From Chimonanthus salicifolius (lineage: Eukaryota > Streptophyta > Magnoliopsida > Laurales > Calycanthaceae): 64,000 bases of DNA. The position numbers were made by a program, and so were the translations under genes. Of the stretch, positions 44,967 to 56,606 are shown one piece after another; position 1 is the first letter of the stretch; the number at the start of each line of letters is the position of its first letter. The stretch covers positions 20,876,448-20,940,447 of the forward strand of contig CM023539.1 of NCBI GenBank assembly GCA_013350335.1, in the 5' to 3' direction. The notes beneath the pieces are model-generated. The model worked only from the letters and a program-made list of their open reading frames with translations, searched no databases and was not told the origin of the DNA.

Positions 44967-47203
44967 GTTTGCATATTTGCTTGGATCTTGCATTGGTAGC
45001 TTAGGCCCGCATTCACAAAAGAAAAAAAAACTTGAAAATAAAAAAATATGAGTGAAAGTGGTTCATGCATTATAAGCTAAAATCAATTTAAAACCATTGT
45101 CTTTTGGGATGTGATGTTCAAAACTTTTAGAGTTTAGGTCATATATTGTGTGGTCTTCATTTTGTTTTGATTTGATGTTATTTGTCCATCCATCTCCATC
45201 CATGTCCATCCGTCACTCTGAGTCTGAGTCTAAGTCTCTCTCCGTCACTGTTGAAAAACCACTAGTATTAGACAAGGGTTGATTACTAGGTCTGTCAATC
45301 GAGTCTGAGTCAGTTTGTTAGTATGCCGGTGTGTCAGTGTATCTTTAGATTTTGATTCTACTAAGTCAGTTTAGTCTAGGATTTTTTATTTTTTTTTGAA
45401 TTCGTTTGAGTCTGTTGGTCTGATTGTGAGTCTATCTAGAGTCTTTTGTCTGTCAATGTTTGTCAGTGACCAATTTAGGTTTTCATTTTGTTGAGTTTGT
45501 TTTTGTAATTATTGTCAATCTAGTGTCTTTGTTGTGTCTTTTTGTGCTTAATTATTTTTGCAGGTTTTGAATAAAGGGAGCTCTCTCAAGTATTTTCTTA
45601 ATTCTAGTTGTTCATTTCTGATATTTTCTTCTAATTTATACGTGCACATGTAGATTAGGGAACATTGAGGACAATGTTCAATTTAAGTTCATGGTTATTG
45701 AGGGGTTACACTGTATCAGTTTTGTGTGGTTTGAGTCCAGTTGAGTCCCTTTTGAAAAAAAAAACGAAAATTTTTATATCATGCTTTTCCAATTGACTTT
45801 TATGAAATTTATGGTTGGAAAACTTTTACACAACCATAATAATATTAGCCTGAAAAAGAAGGGTATTCATGAGTTAAGTAATCATCGGAAGAATACTAGT
45901 GGAGACTTCTGACCCAGTGAGCTTTAGATCCATTCGATTTGTCGAGGGTTATACGTCATTCTTTATTTTGTTTGATGTGTGCATTATTTTTGTTAGATCT
46001 CACTATTCTTTGTTTTGGTCGTATACTGAGAACGAAGTCAAAATTTGGATCATTACACTTGAATTTTTATGAATTTATTTAAAGCTAATGAAGTTTAGGA
46101 AGTGACATAGGCCATTTTTGGACCGTTTAAGCCTTTGAAGCCTACCTAGTTTGGTCATATTATCATGTTAATTCCCATTTTTTAGCCTTTAATGTGAATT
46201 TAGCATGTTTTATTAATTATCCATGTTATCTATACCCAACTCCGGTTGTGGAGTTTGAGCCTACATTAAAAAATATGTGACCTATCTTAGGCCTGGGAAA
46301 GGTTAGAGATGATTTTATTGGGATGGTATTCTAAAAAAAAAACCATTTGAAAAAATATGGTGAAAGAAAAGAAAGGGAACATCCATATAGCAAAAAAGAA
46401 GGATGTAAAAAAAAAGTGAGAAAAAAAAGGAAATTGAAAAAAATTGCTTTGAAAATTATGTATGTTGAGAAAAAAAAATTACAGGAAGAAATATCTCAGT
46501 CACATTTTGAAGACCTCTAACTTTTTCTAGTCAAAATATTAACTTTAAAGTCTTTTTACCCTTCTTTGATATGTCCCGGTCCTAAGCCACGTTTCGTCCT
46601 ATTAGGAAGTCTTATTGATCCTCAGTTAATATGGTATTTAAAGTGAAGAATAGAAGAAGAAGAATAATGGTGTATTATTTCAACGTTCTCAAGAAAATGG
46701 CATCCTTTCATGAGATCTATATTTTTATTTGTTATTATTCATTTTTTATTGATAAATATGTGAGATATTTGTATTTGAGAAATAATTCTACTCACATATA
46801 TTTTCTTAAGAGAAAATTTAACCCAATCTCTGAGCGAAAGTCATTTTAAGAGATATACCATTTTGAGATTTCGAGTCAAAGCGCATTTTCAACCAGTTAT
46901 TATAAAACTTTTGCGTATTTTGAAAAAAGAATATTATGTTAATATTGGATATCACACGCTACACTTCAAGTATAAGTTTTGTAAAAGAATTTGGGAGTTG
47001 TATGATGTTTAAATTTTTGTTTAGATGTTTTTGTTAAAAGCTGAAATTTGATATTTGCGGGTGTCATCACTGGAAACCCTCACGAGATTATAACTCGTCC
47101 ACTAGTGGTGAACTAAGGGTTTAAAGGCTATTGCATACGCTAAATGCAATCGAGAGTTCTAGCGAAAGTGGTTTAGTTTAGAGTTTTTATTTTTGTTTTT
47201 ATA
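44967..47203 (+). other. Interior of the LARD-like element, no genes
   Basis: AT-rich, with A runs at 45021-45029, 46331-46480 and a T run at 45390. A 72-codon open frame at 46631-46849 shows no recognisable motif and I do not count it as a gene. Confidence 0.5.
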
Positions 47204-47392
47204 CTCCCTCCGTCCATTTTAGTTGTCTCATTTGAAATATTTGTATTTTTTATGGAACTCTCTATTTAAACTAGCACTTTATGTGATCTCATCGATTTTC
47301 AATACACTTTATACTACTCCAATATAAATGAGACAACTATTTTGGGACAATTCCAAAATCCATATAAGACAACTAATTTGGGACAGAGGGAG
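47204..47392. mobile_element. Stowaway-like MITE, 189 bp, TA target duplication
   Basis: Terminal inverted repeats CTCCCTCCGTCC at the left and the complement of CTCCCTCTGTCC at the right, flanked by TA (47202-47203, 47393-47394). Inside the termini both ends continue with TAGTTGTCTCAT-like sequence, so the element is a long inverted repeat. Stowaway MITEs are moved by Tc1/mariner transposases. None is encoded here. Confidence 0.93.
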
Positions 47393-47433
47393 TAATGTTT
47401 AGTTTTTGTTTTGCTCAAGGACTAGCAAAATCT

Positions 47434-47448
47434 AAGTTAGGGGGCATT
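47434..47448 (+). other. Polypurine tract of the LARD-like element
   Basis: AAGTTAGGGGGCATT immediately precedes the 3' LTR start TGTTGAGCAC at 47449. Confidence 0.7.
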
Positions 47449-47684
47449 TGTTGAGCACTGAAAATTACAATTTTACCTCTAGATATTTGATTAGTTAGCT
47501 TTTGAATTTTTTTTATTTTGTAATATTATGGTAATATATTTTATATATAAAATTATTATTGTTAATATATTATATTAATTAATTTTATCTAATTAATGTA
47601 TTTCTGTGTTTTTAAAGGTTAGAGTATTAAAGATGCAAACATTGGGTCTAATTTAAGATCGAGTAATGATGGACTGGCCCGACT
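47449..47684 (+). repeat. LARD-like 3' LTR, truncated
   Basis: It is the first 236 bp of the LTR. Homology with the 5' copy ends at about 47684, where the sequence switches to gypsy integrase. Confidence 0.7.
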
Positions 47685-48387
47685 GAAGGATATGTTGAGA
47701 GCATGCATGCTAGACTTCAAGGGCGGATGGGAGGATCATTTGCCACTGGTGGAGTTCTCTTACAATAACAGTTACCAGGCAAGCCTCCAGATGGCTCCAT
47801 TTGAGGCCTTGTATAGTAGGCCGTGTAGATCACCAGTGTGTTGGACAGAGGCCGGTGAGCCTGCATTGATTGGACCGGATTTGGTTGCAGAGACTACAAC
47901 GCAGATTAAGTTGATACGGCAACATCTACTCACTGCACAGAGCCGTCAGAAGAGTTATGCCGACAAAAGGAGAAGGTTCCTCGAGTTTGAGGTGGGAGTA
48001 GCGTATACATCATGAGGTTCGGGAAGAAAGGGAAATTGTAGCCTAGATTTGTGGGGCCATTTCCGATCCTAAAGAGGGTGGGGGGAGTAGCGTATCAATT
48101 GGCGCTCCCTCCACAATTATCATCTCTACATGATGTATTCCATGTATCCATGTTACGAAAATACAATCCCGATCCTTCTCATATATTGAACGTCCAAGAC
48201 ATCGATGTACAAAGCGATGTGACATATGAGGAAAAAGGCGGTCAGAGTGATCGGGAGCGAACAAAGGGTGCTGCGGAACCGTGCCATATAGTTCGTCAAA
48301 GTGGTATGAGAACGACATGGTAATGAAGAGACCACTTGGGAACTTGAGTCGGAGATGAAAGTCGTTTATCCGGAGCTCTTTACATGA
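47685..48387 (+). pseudogene. Gypsy pol C-terminus: integrase core end, C-domain, chromodomain
   Basis: It opens mid-integrase with DMLRACMLDFKGGWEDHLPL, VEFSYNNSYQASLQMAPFEA and LTAQSRQKSYADKRRRFLEF, intact where the complete element has a TAA. A deletion and frameshift at about 47995-48015 disrupt the GPY/F module. The next frame runs GPFPILKRVGGVAYQLALPP, HDVFHVSMLRKYNPDP to TYEEK. A second frameshift near 48235 spoils the chromodomain, whose end (ESEMK..YPELFT) is readable just before 48387. It is followed by a polypurine tract and the LTR at 48450. Confidence 0.88.
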
Positions 48388-49643
48388 GATGTTTAGAACC
48401 CCTACTTCGCTCGAATTTTCGGGACGACAATTTCAAAAGAGGATTCTATTGTAATAGCCCGAATTTTTAAATCAATAATATATATGGCATTTATTATTTC
48501 AATAATGGAAAAAATGAGAATTTTGATGTCATGGATGTTAAATGGATCAAAATTTGGACAAAGGCCCAAATGTGGTCCAACGGACCATGGATTGGATGGG
48601 ATCCATTTAAAGGGTGAATAATGGTCAAAGTGGGCCCGATAACCATGTGGGACCCAATGGATCAAAATTAATTCAAACTCTACGGTAAATGGTGGAAAAT
48701 AATCTAATTGGGCCATGGGCCCAATGGTAACATAATTGATTGGAATTAAACCCCCCTAAGTTAATGATGAGATAATTAAGCTAGCATGACCAAGTGGGGC
48801 CCACCTCCACGTCATCAAGTGAGGTGGCATGTGTGGACGAAGGAAAAGGTGGGGCCGACCATCATAGTTGACTTGGTCAACCATGGATGGGTCAAAGGGA
48901 AATTAAGGAGGACCTAAGTAAATAAAGTTGATTTAATTAATGTAAAACACCTAAGTTTAATCTTGGCTAGAAAAAGGGACATGATCGAGTGGGACCCACC
49001 TCAACCTCATCAAGTGAGGTGGCGGGTTGACTAAGAATTGGTGGGGCCGACCACCATGGGTGAATTTATGGAGAAGAATTGAGGAATTTAATGGAAGAAA
49101 AATTAAATAGGAATTAATTAACCTAAGTGAAGAAGCAATTTAATTAATTAGATGGGTCAACTTAGAGTCAAGTGAGAAAGTCAAAGGGGACAATGGCCCT
49201 AAGATTGGGGGCATGCAAGGCGATACCCCCTCCTTGCTTGGTTGGTGGGATCATCATGGAGGAGTGTAAACTAAGCAAGCCAAGGCTAGATGGAAAGAGG
49301 GGTTTTCTATCTCATTGCTCTCACCTCACTCTCTCCCTCTCCTCTCCAAACCATCATCCCACTTGCAAGACCAAGAATACACTAAGAGAAGAAGAGAAAG
49401 GAACTTAGAAGGAAAGGAAGAAGAAGCTAAGACTTGGCCGATCACTCCTAAGACCCAAGACTTGAGATATTTTCCCATTCCCTCCTCCGTTTTTCCCTCT
49501 CAAAACTGCTACACCTTGGCCGAACCAAACCTTGGTGACCTTAGCTTAATCAAGCTCACCATTGGCCGAGTATCAAGAAGAAAGAAGAAGGAGAAAGGCT
49601 AAGGAACAAAAGGAGCAAGAGACAACCGGGAGAGCCATGGATT

Positions 49644-51458
49644 GTAAGTATCTCTAAACAAGATACTAAGTTTCTTAATGGTTTAAAAAAAATGGAATAT
49701 TTTCAAGGAAATCACGAAGGAAGGGTGTACAAAATATGCAATGGAGAAGACTGACAAAACAGTCAGTCGACTGAATCAAGGATTCAGTCGACTGAACTAA
49801 TAATGGACGAATCAGAAACGAGTTTCTGGGAGTTTCAGCCGACTGAATAAAGGATTTAGTCGACTGAACTAATAATGAACGAACCAGAAACGAACTTCTG
49901 GGAGTTTTAGCCGACTGAATAAGGGATTCAATTGACTGAACTAAGGATGATATACTATGGAAGGAGTTTCCGAGAGTTTCAGCCGACTGAATAGGGGATT
50001 CACTCGACTGCTCTAAGGATGACATATTATGAAAGGGTTCTGGAAGTTTCAGCGGATTGAATATACGATTCAATCGACTGAAGGGATGCTTATTAAACAC
50101 TGTAAATGGATGGTTGATGGTTCAGCCGACTGAATCATAGATTCAATCGACTGAAAATATACTGGCAGAACAAACAGATAACCTGATACAAAGTCAGTCG
50201 ACTGAATCTGTGATTCAGTCGACTGAAATGGGTACGAACCATGTTTCAGCTGGCTGAATGTGTATTTCAGTCGACTGAAACTAAACTGGTGAGACAAACA
50301 GACAATCTGATTCAAAGTCAGCCGACTGAATCTGTGATTCAGTCGACCGAAATCGTGATTCAGTCGACTGAACTCATAGTTCAGTCGACTGAATTAAAAT
50401 GTACAGTTTTTGAGTATTTTCAGAGGTCGTTGTTAATCGGTAGGATAAATGGTGGTTACGTTAAATTAAAGGGACTGATTTTAACGATCCTACGACATGA
50501 TTGGTACGTCATTTATGGACCTAAGTGTATGGGTCAGTTATGGATCGAATTATGTGTGTGTTTTAATCAATGGGAAAAGATGCTAAGTTGAGGGCTGATT
50601 TATGATAATCTTATAACATGGTTAAAAAGCATTAATGAACATAGGTTTATGATCAGTTAGAGACTTAATCGTGGATAAGATATAGACTAACTTGGAAAAT
50701 GTATAATAAGGTATTGGCACATCGTAACGGTACGCGAACGGCAGCCGGGATTGTCGGACGAAAACGGAAAAGGACGTTATCAGTATTCGGTAGGATTCCT
50801 GCCTTTTTGTAAGCTCTGGATTATATGAATATGATGGTTTTCCGTATTTCATTTCGCTAATCATATGGTTTATTTTATGAATAATGTTTTAATGCTATGG
50901 ATGGTATTTTAAATGCTATGGATTATATTCCTATCCTATGGATCTTATATTATGAATATGAGTTATATTCCTATCCTATATTATGGATATGAATTATACA
51001 TATATATATTACCTAGCATAATGCACTTACATCTCATGCATGGCATGGGCGGGAAAATAAAGGAATCGGAGTCCATGCTCCTTCGGGGCGACCGAGAACA
51101 GACATGGGGATAGCTTATTGTGCTATAACCGGAGTCCATGCTCCGTCGGGGCGTCCGAGAATAGACATGGGTATAGTTGATATGGTATCACCGGAGTCCA
51201 TGCTCCGTCGGGGCGACCGAGAAGCAAACATGGGGACACCTTGACGAGGTTTTGCCCTCAAGGGGGATTTGGCATTTTTATGATGATATGGATGATGGGT
51301 GGGACGCATGACATAGGCACCCATGGCATGGCATTCATCATATATTTTATTATATTGTTATCAGCATATTTGTTATACTAATCCATGTGCTAGTCCTATT
51401 CGGAGTCCTACTGGGCGCGTTGTCTAACGCCCTACTTCTACCCTACCTGATGACGCAG
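49644..51458 (+). other. Predicted LTR-resident intron (GT-AG)
   Basis: GATT|GTAAGTAT follows a GAAGAAGAAAG-type purine-rich stretch. TGTCTAACGCCC (CTAAC 51423-51427) lies about 32 nt before GATGACGCAG|G. The donor context equals that of the solo LTR at 5042. Confidence 0.5.
49755..50395 (+). repeat. Array of about 20 TTCAGTCGACTGAA palindromes
   Basis: The 14-bp core is a perfect palindrome containing GTCGAC. Copies mostly come in pairs about 20 bp apart, so CAGTCGACTGAATC and GATTCAGTCGACTG form 14-bp arms of a larger hairpin. Pairs repeat roughly every 70 bp. Several copies are variants (GCCGACTGAA, CAATCGACTGAA, CAGCTGGCTGAA). The small open frames here on both strands are by-products of the repeat. 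Confidence 0.93.
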
Positions 51459-51946
51459 GAGACCAAGGAAACGGTGGATGTGACGGGAGTCAGGCTTAGA
51501 GGCTTGGGAAAGCGACTATTTTGTTTATTAAAGTCTTATTTTGGAAAAGTTGTAATTTAAATAGTTTAGCCTGTTGAATTGTAATAAATTTGGGATTGTC
51601 ATACTGCGGTTGGAATGTCACACTTGGACATCATCATTTTGAGACATAATTATGAACATTGGGGTATCTTAGTAGTTTAATGATGTATCTTCCCTTCTAT
51701 CTAAAACTGGTAGGATAGTATCTATTACAATGTTCTGCATCTAATTACATTCCGCGAGCTTACTTTCTACACGTGAACCGTACTCGTGGACTTCGTTCCG
51801 CGCACGCGTAGGGTTGGCCAGTTAAGGGCGGGGCTTTAGAAGCTCGGACTTAACTCGCGTCGTGACGTCCGCGCCCGTTGTTACTCTTATTTTGATCAAA
51901 AAAAAAATAGACTCTGAAATTATAGTGAAAATGGGCGGGCGTTACA

Positions 51947-54049
51947 CTCCAAGGGTGAGGTTCGTCCATGGTGTGTGGCCGAACCCCACTAGAGTTATTT
52001 TTGGAAACCTTGTTATTTATGGAAGGTATTGGCTAAGTTGTTGGATCTAAAATAATAAAAAGAAGGGGTGAGGTTCGGCCATGGTGTATGGCCGAACCCC
52101 ACCAAACATTTTTATAGATTGGTGATGGATTTTAATTGGATCTAAACCAATGGCCAAGATCATGAACCATAGGGTTCAGCCATGGTGTATGGCCGAACCC
52201 CATGGGGTAATTTTGGAATGGTGGATGGATTTGGAATGGAGATTAAATAGGAAACTATCTAATTTTAGAATTGGTTGCTAAAATTGGAAGGCATCCAATT
52301 ATGGAAAGTGTTGCTAAATTTGGAAAGCAATCTAAATATGGAAGGAAGGTTATTATTTTTGGAAACCTTCTATTTTTGGAAGGTGTTTTCAATTATAGAA
52401 GGTGGTTTCTTAATAAGGAAAGCTTCTATTATAGGAAGTGGACATTGGAATAAGAATGTACCCAATTATAGACAATGGAAGATGATTATGGAAACCTTCC
52501 AAATATGGAAGGGTGGATATTATTTATGGAAACTTAGGCATCATGGGTTCGGCCATGTGTATGGCTGAACCCCATGAATCAAATTATGGTCTATGTTTAA
52601 TCAATTATGATTTTTAATGTTGCAATGATCGGATTATTAGTTATGTAAGCCATGGATGGCATTTTTGTAAATATGTGAAAAATATGGAACATTGGGTTCG
52701 GCCATGGTGTAAGGCCGAACCCCATGAATTATTTTATGGACTATGTGTTTTGGATTAAAAGAAGTATGAATGGATTATTTGAAACCTAAGCAAGAAAGAA
52801 GTCTATGGCTATGAACAATGGCATTTTCGTAAATAGTTGTAAAAATGGTAAGCCATGGCCGAACCCCATGGGGTTTTGTTTATGGACTTAGAACCTTGTA
52901 ATCAAGTGGGACTTGGCGTTGATTTATCATTATATTATAAGATAACGGGATCTCGCAAGCGGTGCGCGATCGGTGATCGATTCTTGGACGAAAACGCAAG
53001 GACTCGTGAGCGGTCTTTGATAGGATTCCACATCTTTGAAACCATGGATTATGTACTTTGTTTTATCTTATATTTGATGAAAATATGTTTAAAAGAATAT
53101 GCTTTATTATTGAATTTCAAATGCTATGTTTTAACTTGTTTAAATAGCATGGATTGATATGTTTCAAAAGGTGATTTTAAATGCTATGTTTATGTTTTTA
53201 AAATAGCATGTGTTTCATTGGCATCTCATGCATGGCATGGGGTGGAGGATTTATAACTGGAGGGGTCACACTCCGTCAGGGAGTCCGAAAAACCTATGTG
53301 CGGTACCTTGATGTGATTTCCATCAAGAAGATTCCGGAGGGTCCACACTCCGCCGGGTCGTCCGGAAGACCTATGAGGTGGGTACATTTATGCACATGTG
53401 ATGGGTGAGACTCATTGCATTTGTCATCATTGCATGACATGGATTTTACCTGACTTTATATATTATGTTATAATATATGTTTTGTACTAACCATGTGTTA
53501 GCCATAACTGGAATACCGACTGGGCGCGTTGTTCTAACGCCCTACTTCTACCATAGTTGATGATACAGGTAATCAGGGGAACGATGAACGTAAGACGGAC
53601 CAGGCATAGGAGCTTGGAAGACTTATTTTACATGTTTTGAATAAAGATACTCATGAACTTGTATTTGAGTATTTGGATTTCGGAATGTAATAACTTAGAT
53701 AGTTGACTGATTTATTGGATAATTATGATGTCTTAATTATGGACAAGGACTTGACGTACTTTGCTATCTGAATGGAATAGAACTTGGTTCTATTATGATT
53801 TCGCATTTTGATGTTATGATTTCGCAGGTTATGATTTTTTATTCCGCATCTTGATATTGCCTATGTGTGAACCATTTAGTGGACTGAGTCCATGCACACA
53901 TAGGGTTGGCCAGTTAAGGGTCGGACTTTGGAAGTTCAGACTTAACTCGCGTCGTGACGTCCCGCGCTCTATCACTCTACTCTGTTATAAAAAAAAAATA
54001 TACTCTGAATTTTCAGGAAAAAACGAGTGAAAAAGGGCAGGGCGTTACA
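51947..54049 (+). repeat. 3' portion of a gypsy 5' LTR
   Basis: Six TTCGGCC palindromes (51957-52875), the CATGCATG box (53221-53240), two GGGTCACACTCCG units, the GACTGGGCGCGTT block (53519) and CAG|G (AG ends 53568), ending CAGGGCGTTACA at 54049 followed by a primer site. The 5' part lies on the far side of the insertion ending at 51946 and is not seen. Confidence 0.88.
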
Positions 54050-54050
54050 G

Positions 54051-54061
54051 TTGGTACTAGA
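54051..54061 (+). other. Primer binding site, initiator tRNA-Met type, altered
   Basis: TGGTACTAGAG two bases after the LTR end; TGGTATCAGAG with TC changed to CT. Confidence 0.8.
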
Positions 54062-54318
54062 GTGAACCCGAAACTTGAATCTCTCGGAGTAAATTAATCC
54101 GGTCTCAGTGCATTAATTTACTTCGTTAGACTCAGACGGATGATAGTAAAGGAAGTACAATAAAAATAATCGGATTATCAAACATAGCGACATAGGATGT
54201 ATTTCCCCCGAAACAAAACAAAATCAAGAGTGCTTATTTGGAAATTTTCCCCAACAGGTAGGAATTACAAATTTGTTTATGAAAACTAAGTCTTGATGTT
54301 TTCAATGGCTTAGGAAAA

Positions 54319-54912
54319 ATGGACTCCAAAGGGAAAGTCAGTGAGAAGTACCCGACAAAACCCAAAAAGGGGTGAAGAGGAGGAACGACACTCTCATTGT
54401 GAAGAACAATCTCATCGTGAGGAGGAACAATCTCACCATGAGGAGGAACAACACTCCTATCGTGAGGAAGAACAATCCCACCATGAGAAGGAAGAAAGCA
54501 GTGTGAACATGCCATTTGTATCTCCTGAATTACAAAATCTGGTTCAAGCGGTGGTTACTTCAGTGCTTCAACAGCACATGAATGAGAATGGAACCGCCAA
54601 CGGGAACAATGATAGGAGTATGGTCAGGGACTTCTAGCAACAACGCCCTCCTTACTTCAAGGGAAGAGAAGGGGCTGTCGGAGCAGAAAACTGGCTGAAA
54701 AAGATTTCATAGATCCTGACTTTGTTGAATATCACGAATCATGCTCACAAGATTTTACTGGCCACATCACAACTGATTGATGATGTTGGTAAATGGTGGG
54801 AGGTGATAGAAAAGCAGCGAGCACTTATTCCGGAAAGGGAGAGAATTGCCATGACTTGGGAGCAGTTCTCAGCTACCTTCTTGGAGCCCTATGGTTCATC
54901 ATTTCCTCTTAA
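54319..54912 (+). pseudogene. Gypsy gag N-terminal half, broken
   Basis: The leader 54062-54318 precedes an ATG at 54319. A shift a few codons in moves to the frame STRQNPKRGEEEE, followed by a run of HREEEQSHHEEE-type repeats rich in His, Glu and Gln (54375-54500). Then come LQNLVQAVVTSVLQQHM, a TAG at about 54636, the gag-domain start RPPYFKGREGAVGAENWLKK, a TAG at about 54707, and the gag core NHAHKILLATSQLIDDVGKWW ... MTWEQFSATFLEPYG. This is the canonical plant gypsy gag domain. The sequence leaves gag at about 54912 and passes into an opposite-strand LTR. The zinc knuckle and everything after are missing. Confidence 0.85.
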
Positions 54913-56606
54913 AAATTACATACCCATGATTAGATCATTTGATGGGGTTCGGCCATACATCATGGCCAAACCTCATCCAATCCCTTTTGTCCTCAATGAT
55001 CCTTATACATAAAATCTAGGGTTTGGCCATGCAAGGGCCAAACCATGATCTTTGATCATTCTCCATTCATTATATTGAACATGCATAAGGTTCGTATGCA
55101 TATCAAGATTAGGGTTCGCCCATGCAAGGGCCGAACCATGTTCTTTGATCATTTCTCATGTTTAACCATGCATGTTGTCTAAGTCATGTATACATATTGT
55201 CCTTAACAATATCCACTAATCATATATGTAACCCTAATCTTCATCACCATTCATTTGTTCAACCCATGTCATAGGTATTTTACATTCGACATGTTTATCA
55301 CTTGTTGGGGTTCGGCCATACAACATGGCTGAACCTCATTTTGTCTTTCCTTGAATGGATCTTAAATCCATGCCCTCTAACATTTTGGCCAACCATTTTC
55401 AATCCATATGGAACCCCATGGTTTCAACCATTCCATAGCCAAAACCATGCCTTAGCCTCTTTCTAATTAATAAATCTTGTTTAAACCATACATACGATTC
55501 CGCGACTCCTTCATTTTCTTTCGTTCTGTCTTGCTCCTCCGTTCTTCTCCTTCCTTAGTCCTTTCTTCTTCCTCCTCCGTTCTTCAGTTTCTCCAAGTTA
55601 GTGCCGAAATGAGAGGAAGATAGATTGAGAGCCTACTTGATGTATTCGGCCAAAGAGGCTTTGTTCTTGTGTAAGCCCTTACTATCTTGCCTTAGGGTTT
55701 TGGAGAGGGAGAGAAGTTGAGATGGAAAAACCTTAAGTCTTTTCTTGTATAGTGAGAGGGTCGGCCAAGGTGTAGTGAGAGGGAGAGAATGGATGAGATG
55801 AGAGCCCTAGGGTTTCTTGGATAAGAACCAACTTCCCAACCACCCTCATTCATTCTTGGTCTTTCCCATGTGTCCCTTGGCTAACCAAGAGGACACATGC
55901 CTTACACTTGTCCAATTCCCTCTACCCAACGGTTTTCCTTGTCTAGGGTTTCCATTAGATGGAAACCCTCCACCTCCCATTTGACTCACTTTAAATCCTT
56001 TCATCTTCCATGTGACTCACGACCCATCCAACTCACTTAAATGAACATTCTCCTTACCCATGCATTTGAATTCATTCCTATCTAACTTAGGTGATTTTAA
56101 TCAAATAATTTAACTCAACTCACTTCACTTGATCTTCTTGAATTCACCCATGAACTCACCCATGGTTGACCAAGTCAACCATGGTGGCCGGCCCCACAAG
56201 TGACCCTAGACCACACGCCATCTCACTTGATGAGGTGGACTTGGGTCCCACTTGGCTATGCCACTTTGATGTCAACTCCTACACTTGCCACCTCACTTGA
56301 TGAGGTGGACCCCTTGCCTTATATCTTAATTGGGTCCATGACCCGATCAAGTCCATTCATTGCCCATTTACCCTAATCATCAGTTCATCTTAACCCATCG
56401 GGTCTCAATTGGGCATTTGACCCAATTAACTACATTTACCCAATTAAATATAATTAACCCTACCCATGATCCATTGGACCATAATTGGGCCATTGCCCCA
56501 ATCTTTATCCATCTAACATCCATTCCATCTATAAATCTTAATTTTTTAACAATTAAAATAGATAATAGCCAATATAATTATTGTATTGAAAATCTGGGCT
56601 ATTACA
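54913..56606 (-). repeat. 5' portion of a gypsy LTR
   Basis: It starts on the - strand TGTAATAGCCCAGATTTTC (plus 56606), very like the LTR at 8131. CT tract at 55702-55714, a GTATGT donor-like site at 55489-55494 (complement), palindromes at 54943, 55020, 55112, 55311 and 55420. It breaks off at about 54913 in gag. Its 3' half is not present. Confidence 0.82.

Larger units (their letters stand above)
41720..47684 (+). mobile_element. Large non-autonomous LTR element (LARD-like), hosting two later insertions
   Basis: A direct repeat of about 235 bp defines LTR starts at 41720 and 47449; both contain ATTTGATTAGTTAGC, ATATTATGGTAATATATT and AGATGCAAACATYGGGTCTA. The second copy follows a polypurine tract AAGTTAGGGGGCATT (47434-47448) and GCTCAAGGACTAGCAAAATC. 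The interior (about 42960-47430) is AT-rich and holds GGACAATGTTCAATTTAAG (about 45675), a phrase I associate with 3' regions of large plant gypsy-type elements. No retroviral domain is visible. The 3' LTR is cut at 47684, where gypsy pol begins. I did not find a clear primer site, so the 5' LTR's right edge is unknown. Inside lie a copia solo LTR and a MITE. Confidence 0.65.
48450..51946 (+). repeat. Complete gypsy 3' LTR, 3,497 bp, with palindrome array
   Basis: It starts TGTAATAGCCCG after AAAAGAGGATTCTAT and ends GGGCGTTACA. CT tract 49327-49348, donor-like site 49644. The TTCGGCC palindromes of the other LTRs are replaced by a TTCAGTCGACTGAA array (49755-50395). Then come the CATGCATG box (51030-51049), three CGGAGTCCATGCTCCGTCGG units (51066-51235), one CTTGACGAGG...CCCTCAAGG hairpin (51239-51263), the ACTGGGCGCGTT block (51409) and CAG|G (AG ends 51458). 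It interrupts another LTR of the family, which resumes at 51947. Confidence 0.92.

Noticed and set aside
46631..46849. 72-codon open frame in the LARD-like interior
   Set aside because: No motif, AT-rich composition, and no similarity to retroelement proteins that I can see.
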